Both the position numbers and the translations under genes were made by a program. The notes under the pieces were generated by a model that searched no databases, was not told the origin of the DNA, and worked only from the letters and a program-made list of their open reading frames with translations. 64,000 bases of DNA from Eutreptiella sp. 'Long Island Sound 2002' (lineage: Eukaryota; Euglenozoa; Euglenophyceae; Eutreptiales; Eutreptiaceae), in the NCBI GenBank assembly GCA_964036045.1, contig OZ038382.1:126666556-126730555 (forward strand). Reading direction: 5' to 3'. Shown here one piece after another: positions 18,982 through 31,443 of this stretch (within the stretch, counting starts at the first letter, position 1; each line of letters begins with the position of its first letter).

Positions 18982-21900
18982 GGGCCGGCGTTGCTCGCTG
19001 TGGGGTTGGCGGAAGGGCGTCCCCGGGGGGGGTGCCTTCCACCCTTGCGAGGGGCGTTTGAGGTCAGGCGCTCCCCCTCCCCCGACTGCCCGCCCACTGG
19101 GCGGGCTGTTGGGGTCCGCTACCCACGTGCTGTGGGCGCGGGCGTGTGGGTGTGGGGGCCCAACACTGTCTCCTTGGCCTGCACGCCCTGTGAGGGGGTG
19201 CGTGCCGTGGGGGGGGTGGGGGGCCGTTTCCGTGGGGGGATGGCCTGCCACTGTTGTGAGGGGCGTCTGGTGTCAGGCGCTGTCCCTCCCCCGACCGCCC
19301 GTCCTCTGGGGCGGGCAGCCGGGGTACCGCGACCCGGGTGTTCCGGGTGCAGTCGGTGCGAACGTGGGGACCCAGCACCGGTTCCACAGCGTGCGCCCTT
19401 GCGGGCCGGCGTTGCTCCCTGTGGGGATGGCGGAAGCGCATTTCCGGGGGGGGTGCCTTCCACCGTTGTGAGGGGCGTCTGAGGTCAGGCGTTCCCCTCC
19501 CCCGACTGCCCGCCCACTGGGCGGGTTGTTGGGGTCCGCCACCCACGTGCTGGGGGCGCGGGTATGTTGGTGTGGGGGCCCAACACTGTCCCCTTGGCCT
19601 GCATGCCCTGTGGGGGCTGCGTGCCACGGGGGTGGTGGGGGGCCGTCCCCGGGGGGGGTGGCCTGCCACCGTTGTGAGGGGCGTCTGGTGTCAGGCGCTG
19701 TCCCTCCCCCGACCGCCCGTCCTCTGGGGCGGGCAGCCCGGGTTCCGCGACCCGTGTGTCCCCGGTGCGGTCGGTGCGGGCGTGGGGACCCAGCACCGGC
19801 CCCACAGCGTGCGCCCTTGCGGGCGGGCGTTGCTGGCAGTGGGGGTGGCGGAAAGGGCGTCCCCGGGGGGTGCCTTCCACTGTTCTGAGGAGCGTCTGAG
19901 GTCAGGCGCTCCCCCTGCCCTGACTGCCCACCCACTGGGCGGGCTGTTGGGGTCCGCCACCCACGTGCTGCGGGCGGGGGCGTGTGGGTGTGGGGGCCCA
20001 TCACGGTCCCCTTGGATTGCATGCCCTGTGGGGACTGCGTGCCGTGGGGGTGGTGACGGGCCGTTCCCGGGCTGGGGTGGCCTGCCACCGTTGTGAGGGG
20101 CGTCTGGTGTCAGGAGCTGTCCCCCCCCCGGCCGTCCGTCCTCTGGGGCAGTAAGCCGGGGTTCCGCGACCCGTGTGTCCCAGGTGCGGTCGGTGCGGGC
20201 GTGGGACCCAGCACCGGCCCCACAGCGTGCGCCCTCGCGGGCCGGCGTTGCTCGCTGTGGGAGTCGCGGAAGGGCGTCCCCGCGGGGGGTGCCTTCCGCG
20301 GTTGTGAGGGGCGTCTGAGGTCACGCGCTCCCCCTCCCCCGACTGCCCGCCCACTGGGCGGGTTGTTGGGGTCCGTCACCGGCGTGCTGCGGGCGCGGGC
20401 GTGTGGGTGTGGGGGCCCATCACTGTCCCCTTGGCCTGCATGCCCTGTGGGGGCTGCGTGCCGCGGGGGTGGTGGGGGGCCGTCCCCGGGGGGGCTGGCC
20501 CGCCACCGTTGTGAGGGGCGTCTGGTGTCAGGCGCTGTCCCTCCCCCGGCCGCCCGCCCTCTGGGGCGGGCAGCCGTGGTTCCGCGACCCGTGTGTCCCG
20601 GGTGCGGTCGGTGCGGGCGTGGGACCCAGCACCGGCCCCACAGCGTGCGCCCTTGCGGGCCGGCTTTGCTCGCTGTGGGGGTGGCGGAAGGGCGTTACCG
20701 GGGGGCTGCCTTCCACCGTTGTGAAGGGCGTCTGTGGTCAGGCGCTCCCCCTCCCCGAACTGCCCGCCCACTGGGCGGGCTGTTGGGGTCCGCCAGCAAC
20801 ATGCTGTGGGCGCGAATGTGTGGGTGTGGGGGCCCAACACTGTCTTCTTGGCCTGCATGCCCAGTGGGGGCTGCATGCCGCGGGGGTGGTGGGGGGCCGT
20901 CCACGGGGGGGGTGGCCTGCCACCGCTGTGAGGGGCGTCTGGTGTCAGGCGCTGTCCCTCCCCCAGCCGTCTGTCCTCCGGGGCGGGCAGCCGGGGTTCC
21001 GCGACCCGTGTGTCCAGGATGTGGTCCATGCAGGCTTGGGGACCCAGCACCGGCCCCACAGCGTGCGCCCTTGCGGGCCGGCGCTGCTCGCTGTGGGGGT
21101 GGCGGAAGGCCATTCCCGGGGGGGGTGCCTTCCACTGTTGTGAGGGGCGTCTGAGGTCAGGCGCTTCCCCTCCCCCGACTGCCCGCCCACTGGGCGGGCT
21201 GTTGGGGTCCGCCACCCACGTGCTGTGGGCGCGGGTGTGTGGATGTGGGGGCCCAACACTGTCCCCTTGGCCTGCATGCCCTGTGGGGGCTGCGTGCAGT
21301 GGGGATGGTGGGGGGCCGTCCCCGGGGGGGCTGGCCTGCCACCGTTGTGAGGGGCGTCTGGTGTCAGGCGCTGTCCCTCCCCCGACCGCCCGTCCTCTGG
21401 GGCGGGCAGCCGGGGTTCCGCGACCGGTGTGTCCCGGGTGCGGTCGGTGCGGGCGTGGGACCCAGCACCAGCCCCACAGCGTGCGCCCTTGCGGGCCAGC
21501 GTTGCTCGCTGTCGGGCCGGCGGAAGCGCTTTCCCGGGGGGGTGCCTTCCACTGTTGCGAGGGGCGTCTGATGTCAGGCGCTCCCCCTCCCCGAACTGCC
21601 CCTCCCACTGGGCGGGCTGTTGGGGTCCGCTTCCCACGTGCTGTGGGCGCGGGCGTGTGGGTGTGGGGACCCAACACTGTCCCCTTGGCCTGCATGCCCT
21701 GCGGGGGCTGCATGCCGCGGGATTGGTGGGGGGCCGTCCCCGGGGGGGATGGCCTGCCACCGTTGTGAGGGGCGTCTGGTGTCAGGCGCTGTCCCTCCCC
21801 CAGCCGCCCGTCCTCTGGGGCGGGCAGCCGGGGTACCGAGACCCGTGTGTCCCGGGTGTGGTGGGTGCAGGCGTGGGGACCCAGCACCGGCCCCACAGCG

Positions 21901-22503
21901 TGCGCCCTTGCGGGCTGGCGTTGCTCCCTGTGGGGGTGGCGGAAGGGCGTCCCCGGGGGGGGTGCCTTCCACTGTTGTGAGGGGCGTCTGTGGTCAGGCG
22001 CTCCCCCTCCCCTGACTGCCCGCCCACTGGGCGGGCCGTTGGGGTCCGCCACCCACGTGCTGTGGGCGCGGGTGTGTGGGTGTGGGGGCTTAACACTGTC
22101 CCCTTGGCCTGCATGCACTGTGGGGGCTGCGTGCCCCGGGGGTGGTGGGGGGCCGTCTCCGAGGGGGGTGGCCTGCCACCGTTGTGAGGGGCGTCTGGTG
22201 TCAGGCGCTGTCCCTCTCCCGGCCGCCTGTCCTCTGGGGCGGGCAGCCAGGGTTCCGCGACCCGTGTGTCCCGGGTGCGGTCGGTGCGGGCGTGGGGACC
22301 CAGCACCAGCCCCACAGCGTGCGCCCCTGCAGGCTGGCGTTGCCCGCCGTGGGGTGGCGGTAGGGCGTCCCCAGGGGGGGTGCCGTCCGCCGTTGTGAGG
22401 GGCGTCTGGGGTCAGGCGCTCCCCCTCCCCCGGCTGCCCGCCCTTTGGGCGGGCTGCCGGGGCTCGCTCGCCACGTGCTGTGGGCACGGCTGTGGGTGTG
22501 GGC
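18982..22503 (+). repeat. GC-rich satellite with a ~418-bp dimeric higher-order unit
   Basis: The landmark GGGCCGGCGTTGCTCGCTG recurs at 18982, 19403, 19821, 20239, 20657, 21075, 21493, 21912 and 22331: eight full units of 418-421 bp and a partial ninth. Each unit consists of two diverged halves of about 209 bp, marked by GGGGCGTCTGAGGTCAGG and GGGGCGTCTGGTGTCAGG, which alternate strictly. That is a higher-order repeat of AB dimers. Almost no stop codons occur in several frames, giving long but meaningless open frames (up to 830 codons on the minus strand) rich in Pro, Gly and Arg. Confidence 0.93.
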
Positions 22504-23166
22504 GGTGTTTGTGGTGTCTGTGCGGTGCGTGTCGTGGTGTGTGGTGCCGCTTTTCTCTTGTCCCTCTGGTGCTCCCCTCTCCGGTGCTTCGGTGCGGTGT
22601 GGTGCCCGCCGTGTGCCGTGTGCCTGCCGTGCCCCCTTTCCCTGCGCGCGTCCCTTGCTCGGCTGCTGGCTACCCCTTGTTTCGTTCGTGGCTTCGTCGC
22701 TCTTTTCTCCTTCCTCTGCTCGCCCTTCTCCCCGGCATGCACTTTTTCCCTGCCTCCCCCCTGGTCTGTGTCTCTGTCTTTCACTTCGCCGGCTTTCTCT
22801 CTCGCTGCGCCCTGTGGGACAAAAGGAAGGGGGGCGGAATGTGGGCCTTCGTCGTGCATCGTTGGCACCTAGTTCGCTACGTGTGTGCGCACGCTCCTCC
22901 CCCTTCTTGCCATACCATGGTGTGCTTATGTCTCTCTTCCCGTACCCACACCCTTTTGTGTGTTCTTTGTTGTGGTTCCCTTGTACTCCCTTTGTTGGTC
23001 TCGGTTGGTGGCGCGGGCCGGGCGCTCGTTGCTCCTCTCGTGTGCGCGCCCTGGCACGACATGGTAACATACTTGCGTGGCTCTCTCCTTTCCCTCCTTA
23101 TCTTTTCGTGTGGTGCGTGTCTTGTCCCCGCTATGCTCCTTGCGTGGGTGTAACATTCCTATCTCA
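22504..23166. other. G/T- and pyrimidine-rich stretch between satellite and tandem duplication
   Basis: Low-complexity sequence such as repeated GTGTGGTG and CTTTTCTC tracts; the same flavour as 13180-13760. Near 23063 it contains TAACATACTTGCGTGGCTC, a motif repeated in the duplicated unit to its right. No gene seen. Confidence 0.5.
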
Positions 23167-26061
23167 CCCACATCTTTGCAGGTCTCGTGTGTCGCAGCAT
23201 CGTTGTGCTCCCTATGCAAATGGGCGTGCGGCGGCGGGGGTTTTGTCATGCCATGGCATCTTGCCATTGCCATCCCCGGTTGGTCTCATACTCTTGCGGT
23301 GGTGTGGTATGTTACCTACTTATGCCTGGTACCTGTTATCCCCTCCTCTATTTCTTACCGTGTTGTGCTTGTTACGGCGTATTTTTGCGTGCGTTGTTTG
23401 GCGTAGGTTTATATCCTACTTGCACTCGACACGGCTCCACACACCTCTTTGACCACCTTTGTTCGTTCTCCTTCCCGCGTGCGCGGCGTGACATGTAACA
23501 TACTTGCGTGGCTCCCTCTTTACCCACCTCTTTTCATGTTTGGCGTGTTCGGGCACCGTCGTGCCCCCTATGCGAGTGGGCGTGCTGGGGCGGGGCTTTT
23601 GCATGCATGTGTGCATACTTGCGGTATGCCTCCACCATGGCGCGGTTTGTAACGTACACTTGCCTCCTTGCCATCTTATTGTGTATTCTGTTTGTTACGG
23701 CGTTATGTAGCGTTGCGTGGCATATAACATACTTGTTTTCCGGCGGCCGGTGGCGTTGTTGTTGCTTGTGTGTGTTATGCTTGCACCAGGCACCTCTTTG
23801 GTCACCTTTGTTCGTTGTCCTAGCCGCGTGCGCGGCATGACATGTAACATACTTGTGTGGCTCCCTTTTTACCCACATCTTTTCGTGTTTTGCATGTTGC
23901 GGCGCCGTCGTACTCTCTATGCAAGAGGGCTTGCAATGCATGGTCTCATACTTGCGGTACGTCTCCACCGTGGCGCGGTTTGTAACATACTTGCTCTCTC
24001 CTTGCCTACATCCTCCCGTGTTGTGCTTGCTACGTCTTTATTTAGCAATGCGCGGCATATAACATACTTGTTTTTCGGCGGCCGGTGGCGTTGTTGTTGT
24101 TTGTGTGTGTCTTGTTTCGGGGCGCGCACAAGTCCCTAGCGCCTAGGGCACGCACTTTGCTAGGTGTTTTAGGGCAAGCAACGCTCAGCTTCTTCGCCGT
24201 CGCGACTCTATTGTTCTTCTTTTTTTGTGAGTGTCCTAAATTTGGCGACCTCGCCAAACAGCGGCGTAAAATTGTTGGGGGGGTTTCTGAGGTTGGAAAA
24301 GACGATTTTTCCTTTTTTTTTCTGGCTGTGCGTCTTTTTCTTGGTTTTTTTTTTTTGCTGCGCGCGCGATCCCATTTGGGTAAAAAGACCTGCCAACCGA
24401 TGGACGTCACGCCAACAACTGCGCACTCGGCCATAAACCACGACGACCCTGGGCGAGCCAACCCCGCCCAAAAGGACCCCTTGTACAACCCGAAGGCGCA
24501 CGGCCACGCAACACACCCGAGCAACACCTGTCGGTCGGACACACCGACGGGAACGACATCAACCTGCCCGACACGTGCAACATATACCCGAAGAGTGGGG
24601 GCTAGCCTCAGCAGCCCGTGGTGTCGAGCACGAACGAAAGCCCAACGACTTCCTCCTACATCCCCCGGGCGGGGGCCACGCCTCCCCGACCCCCGCGACC
24701 TGCCTGCAACAGCGAAAGGGGCGGCACAACGCCCGGACCCGTCCTTCCACCTCACCGTCCTCTCCCGCGGGCCGGATCCACAAGGGACCACGCAAAGCGC
24801 CCGGTCAAACACGCGGGGGCCACGGCCAGGCCGATGACCAAGAGAATGTTAACGAACAATCGTCCAGAGTATTACCATCCAAGGCGAGCATCCAGGGATA
24901 CGTGCAACGCGGGGACCGGCGCGCACCCCCTCCAGGAAGGTTACACGCCTGGGACGCCGGGGGGGTTACGGCACATATAACCTACACAAATGGTACGAGG
25001 GACACGCTCCGCGCAGAAAGTTAACAAAAGTCAAAGAGCGGGAGGGGGGCAGCAACACTGCCCGGTATTCCTATCCTCCGAAACCCCACCCGGGCCACGC
25101 GGGGGACCACAGGCTCGCCACACGGGGCCACGCCGACCCCCTGCCAGCAGGCACAGATGTGTTACGCCGAGCCCAACCCACCACGTCGGACAGAACGTCC
25201 CGGCATCACAGCACACGCCGAACCGCACTAGCCATCCTAACCACCAATCTCAGCACCACAACACAGGCACACCGCCCACAGGACCCGCAAAACACGGCAC
25301 GATATGGCGCACGGCAGGCAGGCAGACACGAGCACGAGCACCGCACCAGCGAGCAGGAACAGCACCCTGCAGCTCCCATCGGGAGCACAGGGACACGCCA
25401 AGGGGGACTGACGGGTCCTTGCCACCGGCAGGGGGTTGTACATATGAACGGCACAAGCAAAACTGGAAGGACGGCTACAGAACACCGCAAAATACCGGAT
25501 GATGGGTTGTGCATGCAACACTGCCAGGGCAGGGCAGGGACAAGGGCACCGAATGGGGAAAATATTTCTACAGTGGTCCGATCACTTGTCATTACTTTTC
25601 TCCCCCGCGGTGGGCAGACTGCGCACGGTGGAAACGTACCGTGCCGGCCCCACGCAACTAGCGCCAGCCGACACCGCAACCAACAGAACACCTGCACGCA
25701 ACAAATCCGACTGCGGGAGCGCCTGCTGCAACGCCAAGGAACCAACGGCGAAAGAACCGACCAGGAGGCGACTAACACGACCGCACATCAACAAAACCGC
25801 TACAGCGAACACAAGGTGACCACAAACAGACCGTACGCACGCCGGCCAACACCAAACTGGCCGGACATGCATGGACCGGTACGGGAACGACATCCAACGG
25901 GCTGGCGACACCGTGGCGAGCCACGCCCGCCGACCACCATGACGGCGAACACAGCGAAACACCTTGATTCGACCACTGCGGGCGGGGGCAACCAACGTTC
26001 ACAAACTACACTACACTACACTTGGACAAACCAAGACGCAACTAATCAGCGCCGGCACGAA
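23167..26061 (+). repeat. 2.9-kb tandem duplication, copy 1
   Basis: This block is repeated at 26062-28957 with a period of 2,895 bp and fewer than about 20 mismatches. The left half contains sub-repeats of roughly 350 bp built on TAACATACTTGCGTGGCTCC and CATACTTGCGGTA. A perfect hairpin TTTGGCG-ACCT-CGCCAAA lies at 24241-24258. After T runs near 24310-24356 the plus strand changes from T/G-rich to A/C-rich. No recognisable protein. Confidence 0.93.
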
Positions 26062-28957
26062 CCCACATCTTTGCAGGTCTCGTGTGTCGCGGCATCGTTG
26101 TGCTCCCTATGCAAATGGGCGTGCGGCGGCGGGGGTTTTGTCATGCCATGGCATCTTGCCATTGCCATCCCCGGTTGGTCTCATACTCTTGCGGTGGTGT
26201 GGTATGTTACCTACTTATGCCTGGTACCTGTTATCCCCTCCTCTATTTCTTACCGTGTTGTGCTTGTTACGGCGTATTTTTGCGTGCGTTGTTTGGCGTA
26301 GGTTTATATCCTACTTGCACTCGACACGGCTCCACACACCTCTTTGACCACCTTTGTTCGTTCTCCTTCCCGCGTGCGCGGCGTGACATGTAACATACTT
26401 GCGTGGCTCCCTCTTTACCCACCTCTTTTCATGTTTGGCGTGTTCGGGCACCGTCGTGCCCCCTATGCGAGTGGGCGTGCTGGGGCGGGGCTTTTGCATG
26501 CATGTGTGCATACTTGCGGTATGCCTCCACCATGGCGCGGTTTGTAACGTACACTTGCCTCCTTGCCATCTTATTGTGTATTCTGTTTGTTACGGCGTTA
26601 TGTAGCGTTGCGTGGCATATAACATACTTGTTTTCCGGCGGCCGGTGGCGTTGTTGTTGCTTGTGTGTGTTATGCTTGCACCAGGCACCTCTTTGGTCAC
26701 CTTTGTTCGTTGTCCTTGCCGCGTGCGCGGCATGACATGTAACATACTTGTGTGGCTCCCTTTTTACCCACATCTTTTCGTGTTTTGCATGTTACGGCGC
26801 CGTCGTACTCTCTATGCAAGAGGGCTTGCAATGCATGGTCTCATACTTGCGGTACGTCTCCACCGTGGCGCGGTTTGTAACATACTTGCTCTCTCCTTGC
26901 CTACATCCTCCCGTGTTGTGCTTGCTACGTCTTTATTTAGCAATGCGCGGCATATAACATACTTGTTTTTCGGCGGCCGGTGGCGTTGTTGTTGTTTGTG
27001 TGTGTCTTGTTTTGGGGCGCGCACAAGTCCCTAGCGCCTAGGGCACGCACTTTGCTAGGTGTTTTAGGGCAAGCAACGCTCAGCTTCTTCGCCGTCGCGA
27101 CTCTATTGTTCTTCTTTTTTTGGGAGTGTCCTAAATTTGGCGACCTCGCCAAACAGCGGCGTAAAATTGTTGGGGGGGTTTCTGAGGTTGGAAAAGACGA
27201 TTTTTCCTTTTTTTTTCTGGCTTTGCGTCTTTTTCTTGGTTTTTTTTTTTTTGCTGCGCGCGCGATCCCATTTGGGTAAAAAGACCTGCCAACCGATGGA
27301 CGTCACGCCAACAACTGCGCACTCGGCCATAAACCACGACGACCCCGGGCGAGCCAACCCCGCCCAAAAGGACCCCTTGTACAACCCGAAGGCGCACGGC
27401 CACGCAACACACCCGAGCAACACCTGTCGGTCGGACACACCGACGGGAACGACATCAACCTGCCCGACACGTGCAACATATACCCGAAGAGTGGGGGCTA
27501 GCCTCAGCAGCCCGTGGTGTCGAGCACGAACGAAAGCCGAACGACTTCCTCCTACATCCCCCGGGCGGGGGCCACGCCTCCCCGACCCCCGCGACCTGCC
27601 TGCAACAGCGAAAGGGGCGGCACAACGCCCGGACCCGTCCTTCCACCTCACCGTCCTCTCCCGCGGGCCGGATCCACAAGGGACCACGCAAAGCGCCCGG
27701 TCAAACACGCGGGGGCCACGGCCAGGCCGATGACCAAGAGAATGTTAACGAACAATCGTCCAGAGTATTACCATCCAAGGCGAGCATCCAGGGATACGTG
27801 CAACGCGGGGACCGGCGCGCACCCCCTCCAGGAAGGTTACACGCCTGGGACGCCGGGGGGGTTACGGCACATATAACCTACACAAATGGTACGAGGGACA
27901 CGCTCCGCGCAGAAAGTTAACAAAAGTCAAAGAGCGGGAGGGGGACAGCAACACTGCCCGGTATTCCTATCCTCCGAAATCCCACCCGGGCCACGCGGGG
28001 GACCACAGGCTCGCCACACGGGGCCACGCCGACCCCCTGCCAGCAGGCACAGATGTGTTACGCCGAGCCCAACCCACCACGTCGGACGGAACGTCCCGGC
28101 ATCACAGCACACGCCGAACCGCACTATCCATCCTAACCACCAATCTCAGCACCACAACACAGGCACACCGCCCACAGGACCCGCAAAACACGGCACGATA
28201 TGGCGCACGGCAGGCAGGCAGACACGAGCACGAGCACCGCACCAGCGAGCAGGAACAGCACCCTGCAGCTCCCATCGGGAGCACAGGGACACGCCAAGGG
28301 GGACTGACGGGGCCTTGCCACCGGCAGGGGGTTGTACATATGAACGGCACAAGCAAAACTGGAAGGACGGCTACAGAACACCGCAAAATACCGGATGATG
28401 GGTTGTGCATGCAACACTGCCAGGGCAGGGCAGGGACAAGGGCACCGAATGGGGAAAATATTTCTACAGTGGTCCGATCACTTGTCATTACTTTTCTCCC
28501 CCGCGGTGGGCAGACTGCGCACGGTGAAAACGTACCGTGCCGGCCCCACGCAACTAGCGCCAGCCGACACCGCAACCAACAGAACACCTGCACGCAACAA
28601 ATCCGACTGCGGGAGCGCCTGCTGCAACGCCAAGGAACCAACGGCGAAAGAACCGACCAGGAGGCGACTAACACGACCGCACATCAACAAAACCGCTACA
28701 GCGAACACAAGGTGACCACAAACAGACCGTACGCACGCCGGCCAACACCAAACTGGCAGGACATGCATGGACCGGTACGGGAACGACATCCAACGGGCTG
28801 GCGACACCGTGGCGAGCCACGCCCGCCGACCACCATGACCACGAACACAGCGAAACACCTTGATTCGACCACTGCGGGCGGGGGCAACCAACGTTCACAA
28901 ACTACACTACACTACACTTGGACAAACCAAGACGCAACTAATCAGCGCCGGCACGAA
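26062..28957 (+). repeat. 2.9-kb tandem duplication, copy 2
   Basis: Head-to-tail copy of the preceding unit. The junction is CACGAAC|CCACATCT near 26061, and the copy ends at GCACGAAC, followed by unique GTGCCGGC. Differences from copy 1 are scattered single bases and one T in the poly-T run near 27241. Near identity means a recent event or, possibly, an assembly artefact. Confidence 0.93.
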
Positions 28958-29640
28958 CGTGCCGGCTACATGGGCAGGATTTGATGATAAAACCACTGGC
29001 AGCAGCGCGACGGAACCCACACGAACCCAGCGGACCATGAGGCGGCCGCGACAACCGCGCACCAACCACACCGCAGCTGCAGCCGCCACATGACCGTAAG
29101 AAGACCACACGCAAGCCGGCCAACACCAAACCAGCCAGGCGTGCACGGGTCGAAACGGGAACGGCGTCCAACGGGAAGGCGGGACCGTGGTGCGCCACGC
29201 CCGCCGGCGACCATGCCGACGGATACGGCAGAACACCGCAACTCTACCATTACGGACGTGGCCAACCGGCGCTGACGAACTGCACTACGCCGCCCTCGGG
29301 CCAACCAAGACGCAACTGGCCAACGCCGACACGGACATGTCGGCTGCACAAACAACGTTCGGCGATACGACCTCCGGCAGCGGCGCGACGAAACTCACGC
29401 AGACCAAGCCGACCATGAGGCGGCCAAGACAACCGCGCACCGACCACGCCGCAGCTGCAGCCGCCACTTGATCGTAAACAGACCACACGCAAGCCGGCAA
29501 ACACCAAATGAGCCAGGCGTGCACGGGCAGAGAGGGGAACGGCGTCCATCAGGTTGGCGGCGCCGTGATGCGCCACGCCCGCCGGTGACCATTTCCGCGA
29601 ACAAAACCGTGACTCTACCATCACGCAACCAACCAACCAA
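28958..29640 (+). repeat. ~380-bp tandem repeats, A/C-rich
   Basis: CACACGCAAGCCGGC recurs at about 29105 and 29483, and the related CGTACGCACGCCGGCC at about 28727 and 25832. The monomers are about 378-386 bp and share GACCATGAGGCGGCC and CGCAGCTGCAGCCGCCAC. The array overlaps the end of the 2.9-kb unit, so the unit ends in one monomer of this family. Monomers are clearly diverged from each other. Confidence 0.8.
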
Positions 29641-30180
29641 CATTAACAAACTACACTGAACCCAACGACCGACCAACCGACCGCAATGACCTACCTCGAA
29701 CCCCCGGCCCCCCGGGAGAGCGCAAGGTCGACCGAGTCAGGAAGCGTGAGTGTGCGCCACGGCATGCGAGTCCCGTAGCACGTGATTCTTCAAGTCGCCT
29801 CACGCCTACTGAAAACCAACCCAGGTGGGGGTGCCTGCAGGACAGGGCTATTGGCCTCCTCCCGGCCCTTGGGCCCCAGAATCCAGAGGTTGATGAGGAT
29901 GTGCGAGGGGACCCTCCTTCACGTATCATCCGCCCGAAGGAGGGGAATGTGAGACTTCGGTCGAGCATGGGTTACCTCTCTGGGCAGAACCCGCTGCAGG
30001 GTACTGCTCGCGGCGACCGCGCCCTTCCCCGATGTGGGGGAGCCGCCTTGTGGGGGCACGTGCAGTAGGGCCATGGGTGGGTGAGCGAAAGCCCCTTGGT
30101 AAGACCCGCTGCAGGGCAACCCCAGTCCCGAGTCGACCTACCTACCTACCTCTTCGTCAGCGAGCACTTTTGCCAGTGAG
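29641..30180 (+). other. Possible 3' remnant of a plus-strand LTR retrotransposon
   Basis: A plus-strand frame reads GPQNPEVDEDVRGDPPSRII and continues RPKEGNV, a style common at the C-terminus of gypsy pol, ending around CCGAAGGAGGGGAATGTGAG (29936-29955), which looks like a polypurine tract followed by an LTR start. CCCGCTGCAGGG occurs twice (near 29989 and 30106) and (ACCT)n near 30137. Only the tail would be present; the identification is tentative. Confidence 0.3.
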
Positions 30181-31185
30181 GGCACGTAGTGCAGCTTTTT
30201 GCGGGAGCAATTGTGCAGTGTCCTGTAGAGACATACGAATCAGACAAGTGCCGAAAACCCACAAATCATTTCTGATGATGTGGGGCTTTGTATCGATTTT
30301 CTGCGGCCAAAAAAAGAGGAGAGTTGGCAGCGCCTCACCGCTGTGTCGTCAAGCATCTTTGCATTTGTTGTGCAGAGTGCACAACTTGTGCAGTGGATCT
30401 TGCACAACTTGAAGTCCACGCAACTACCCCCAGACTACGACAAGAACTCAATGATCGAAAACTACACACAAAAGATCAAAGCGCATCTAAGGGCGCACAG
30501 GTTTGCCCCCCTCCCCCGCTGAAATACCTTCCTCTTCAATTTTTCAACAATCTTGTCAGTTATCTGGTCGAGGATGTACTGCACGTGCTTTCCGCCCTTG
30601 GACGTCCAAATGCTGTTGACGAAGGTGCAGTCCTGAAACTGTGACCATCATTGTCTTCGATTTCAAGGGTAAAGTGACGGCTTGGGACCAGTTATTTACC
30701 CAGCAAACTGGTCATCCCGTTGTCAACCATTGGTCACCAACGACTTACAACTAATCGTGGACAGGCGTAATTTGGAACATGGCGAAAGCTTCTAATGATG
30801 GACGAGTGAGTTGGATGTACGAATAAACATTTGTGTATGGTTCAGCTCTGAATGGGGACGACAGTTCGTTTTCTCCTGCTGCCTGAATCAGGGCGCTTTG
30901 CGACATACAAATCGCAAAACCCTGTTTTGGTGTGTTCTCGTTCAACAGCATTTTTGTTTCCCTTTTCTAAGCTCGTGAGAGGTCGTTTCCAAAGTAAGAA
31001 ACATCAGCGTAATCAATTATGGCGCATACGCTGGGGAAAACGAACATATGAAATTTCATGACAACCATTCCACTTCTAAATGCATACATCATGGAAGACA
31101 CCATACATAGACCATAGCTGACTGTCAAATGTTGATTGTTTTTCCGGAAACCCTTCTTCTTGCGGAGCAATGCCAACCTTTGACC
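30181..31185. other. No gene or repeat recognised
   Basis: AT-balanced unique sequence with short open frames only and no similarity to the elements elsewhere in the window. Confidence 0.4.
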
Positions 31186-31443
31186 CTAGCTCCTGAGGAG
31201 CCACGCCCCTAGCTCTTGACGAGCAATGACCCTGGCTCCTTAGGAGCAAAATGCTGAACAAGAAAACCGCTGCTCCTGAGAATCGCCAACGCTGGAGGTG
31301 GTACAGGGTCGGTGCTCCTGAGGAGGATTTATCAGGGTCGGTGCTCCTGAGGAGCAGCACCAGGGTCGGTGCTCCTGAGGAGCAAGGGTCCGTGCTCCTG
31401 AGGACCTGGCTCCTCAGGGGCAGGGTCGGCGATTCTCAGGAGC
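31186..31443. repeat. Cluster of GCTCCTGAGGAGC palindromes framed by an inverted repeat
   Basis: At least eight intact or degenerate copies of the palindrome GCTCCTGAGGAGC occur, several in the larger unit GGGTCGGTGCTCCTGAGGAG. The right part is flanked by a perfect 16-base inverted repeat, GCTCCTGAGAATCGCC (31272-31287) and its reverse complement (31428-31443). Strong cruciform or stem-loop potential; perhaps a foldback-type mobile repeat. Confidence 0.75.

Noticed and set aside
20376-22868. 830-codon open frame on the minus strand
   Set aside because: It lies in the GC-rich satellite. The period (418) is not a multiple of three, several frames are open at once, and the product is low-complexity Pro/Gly/Arg.
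18982-29640. CRISPR-like array or prokaryotic origin
   Set aside because: Repeats are hundreds of bases long without unique spacers, and the surrounding elements are eukaryotic.
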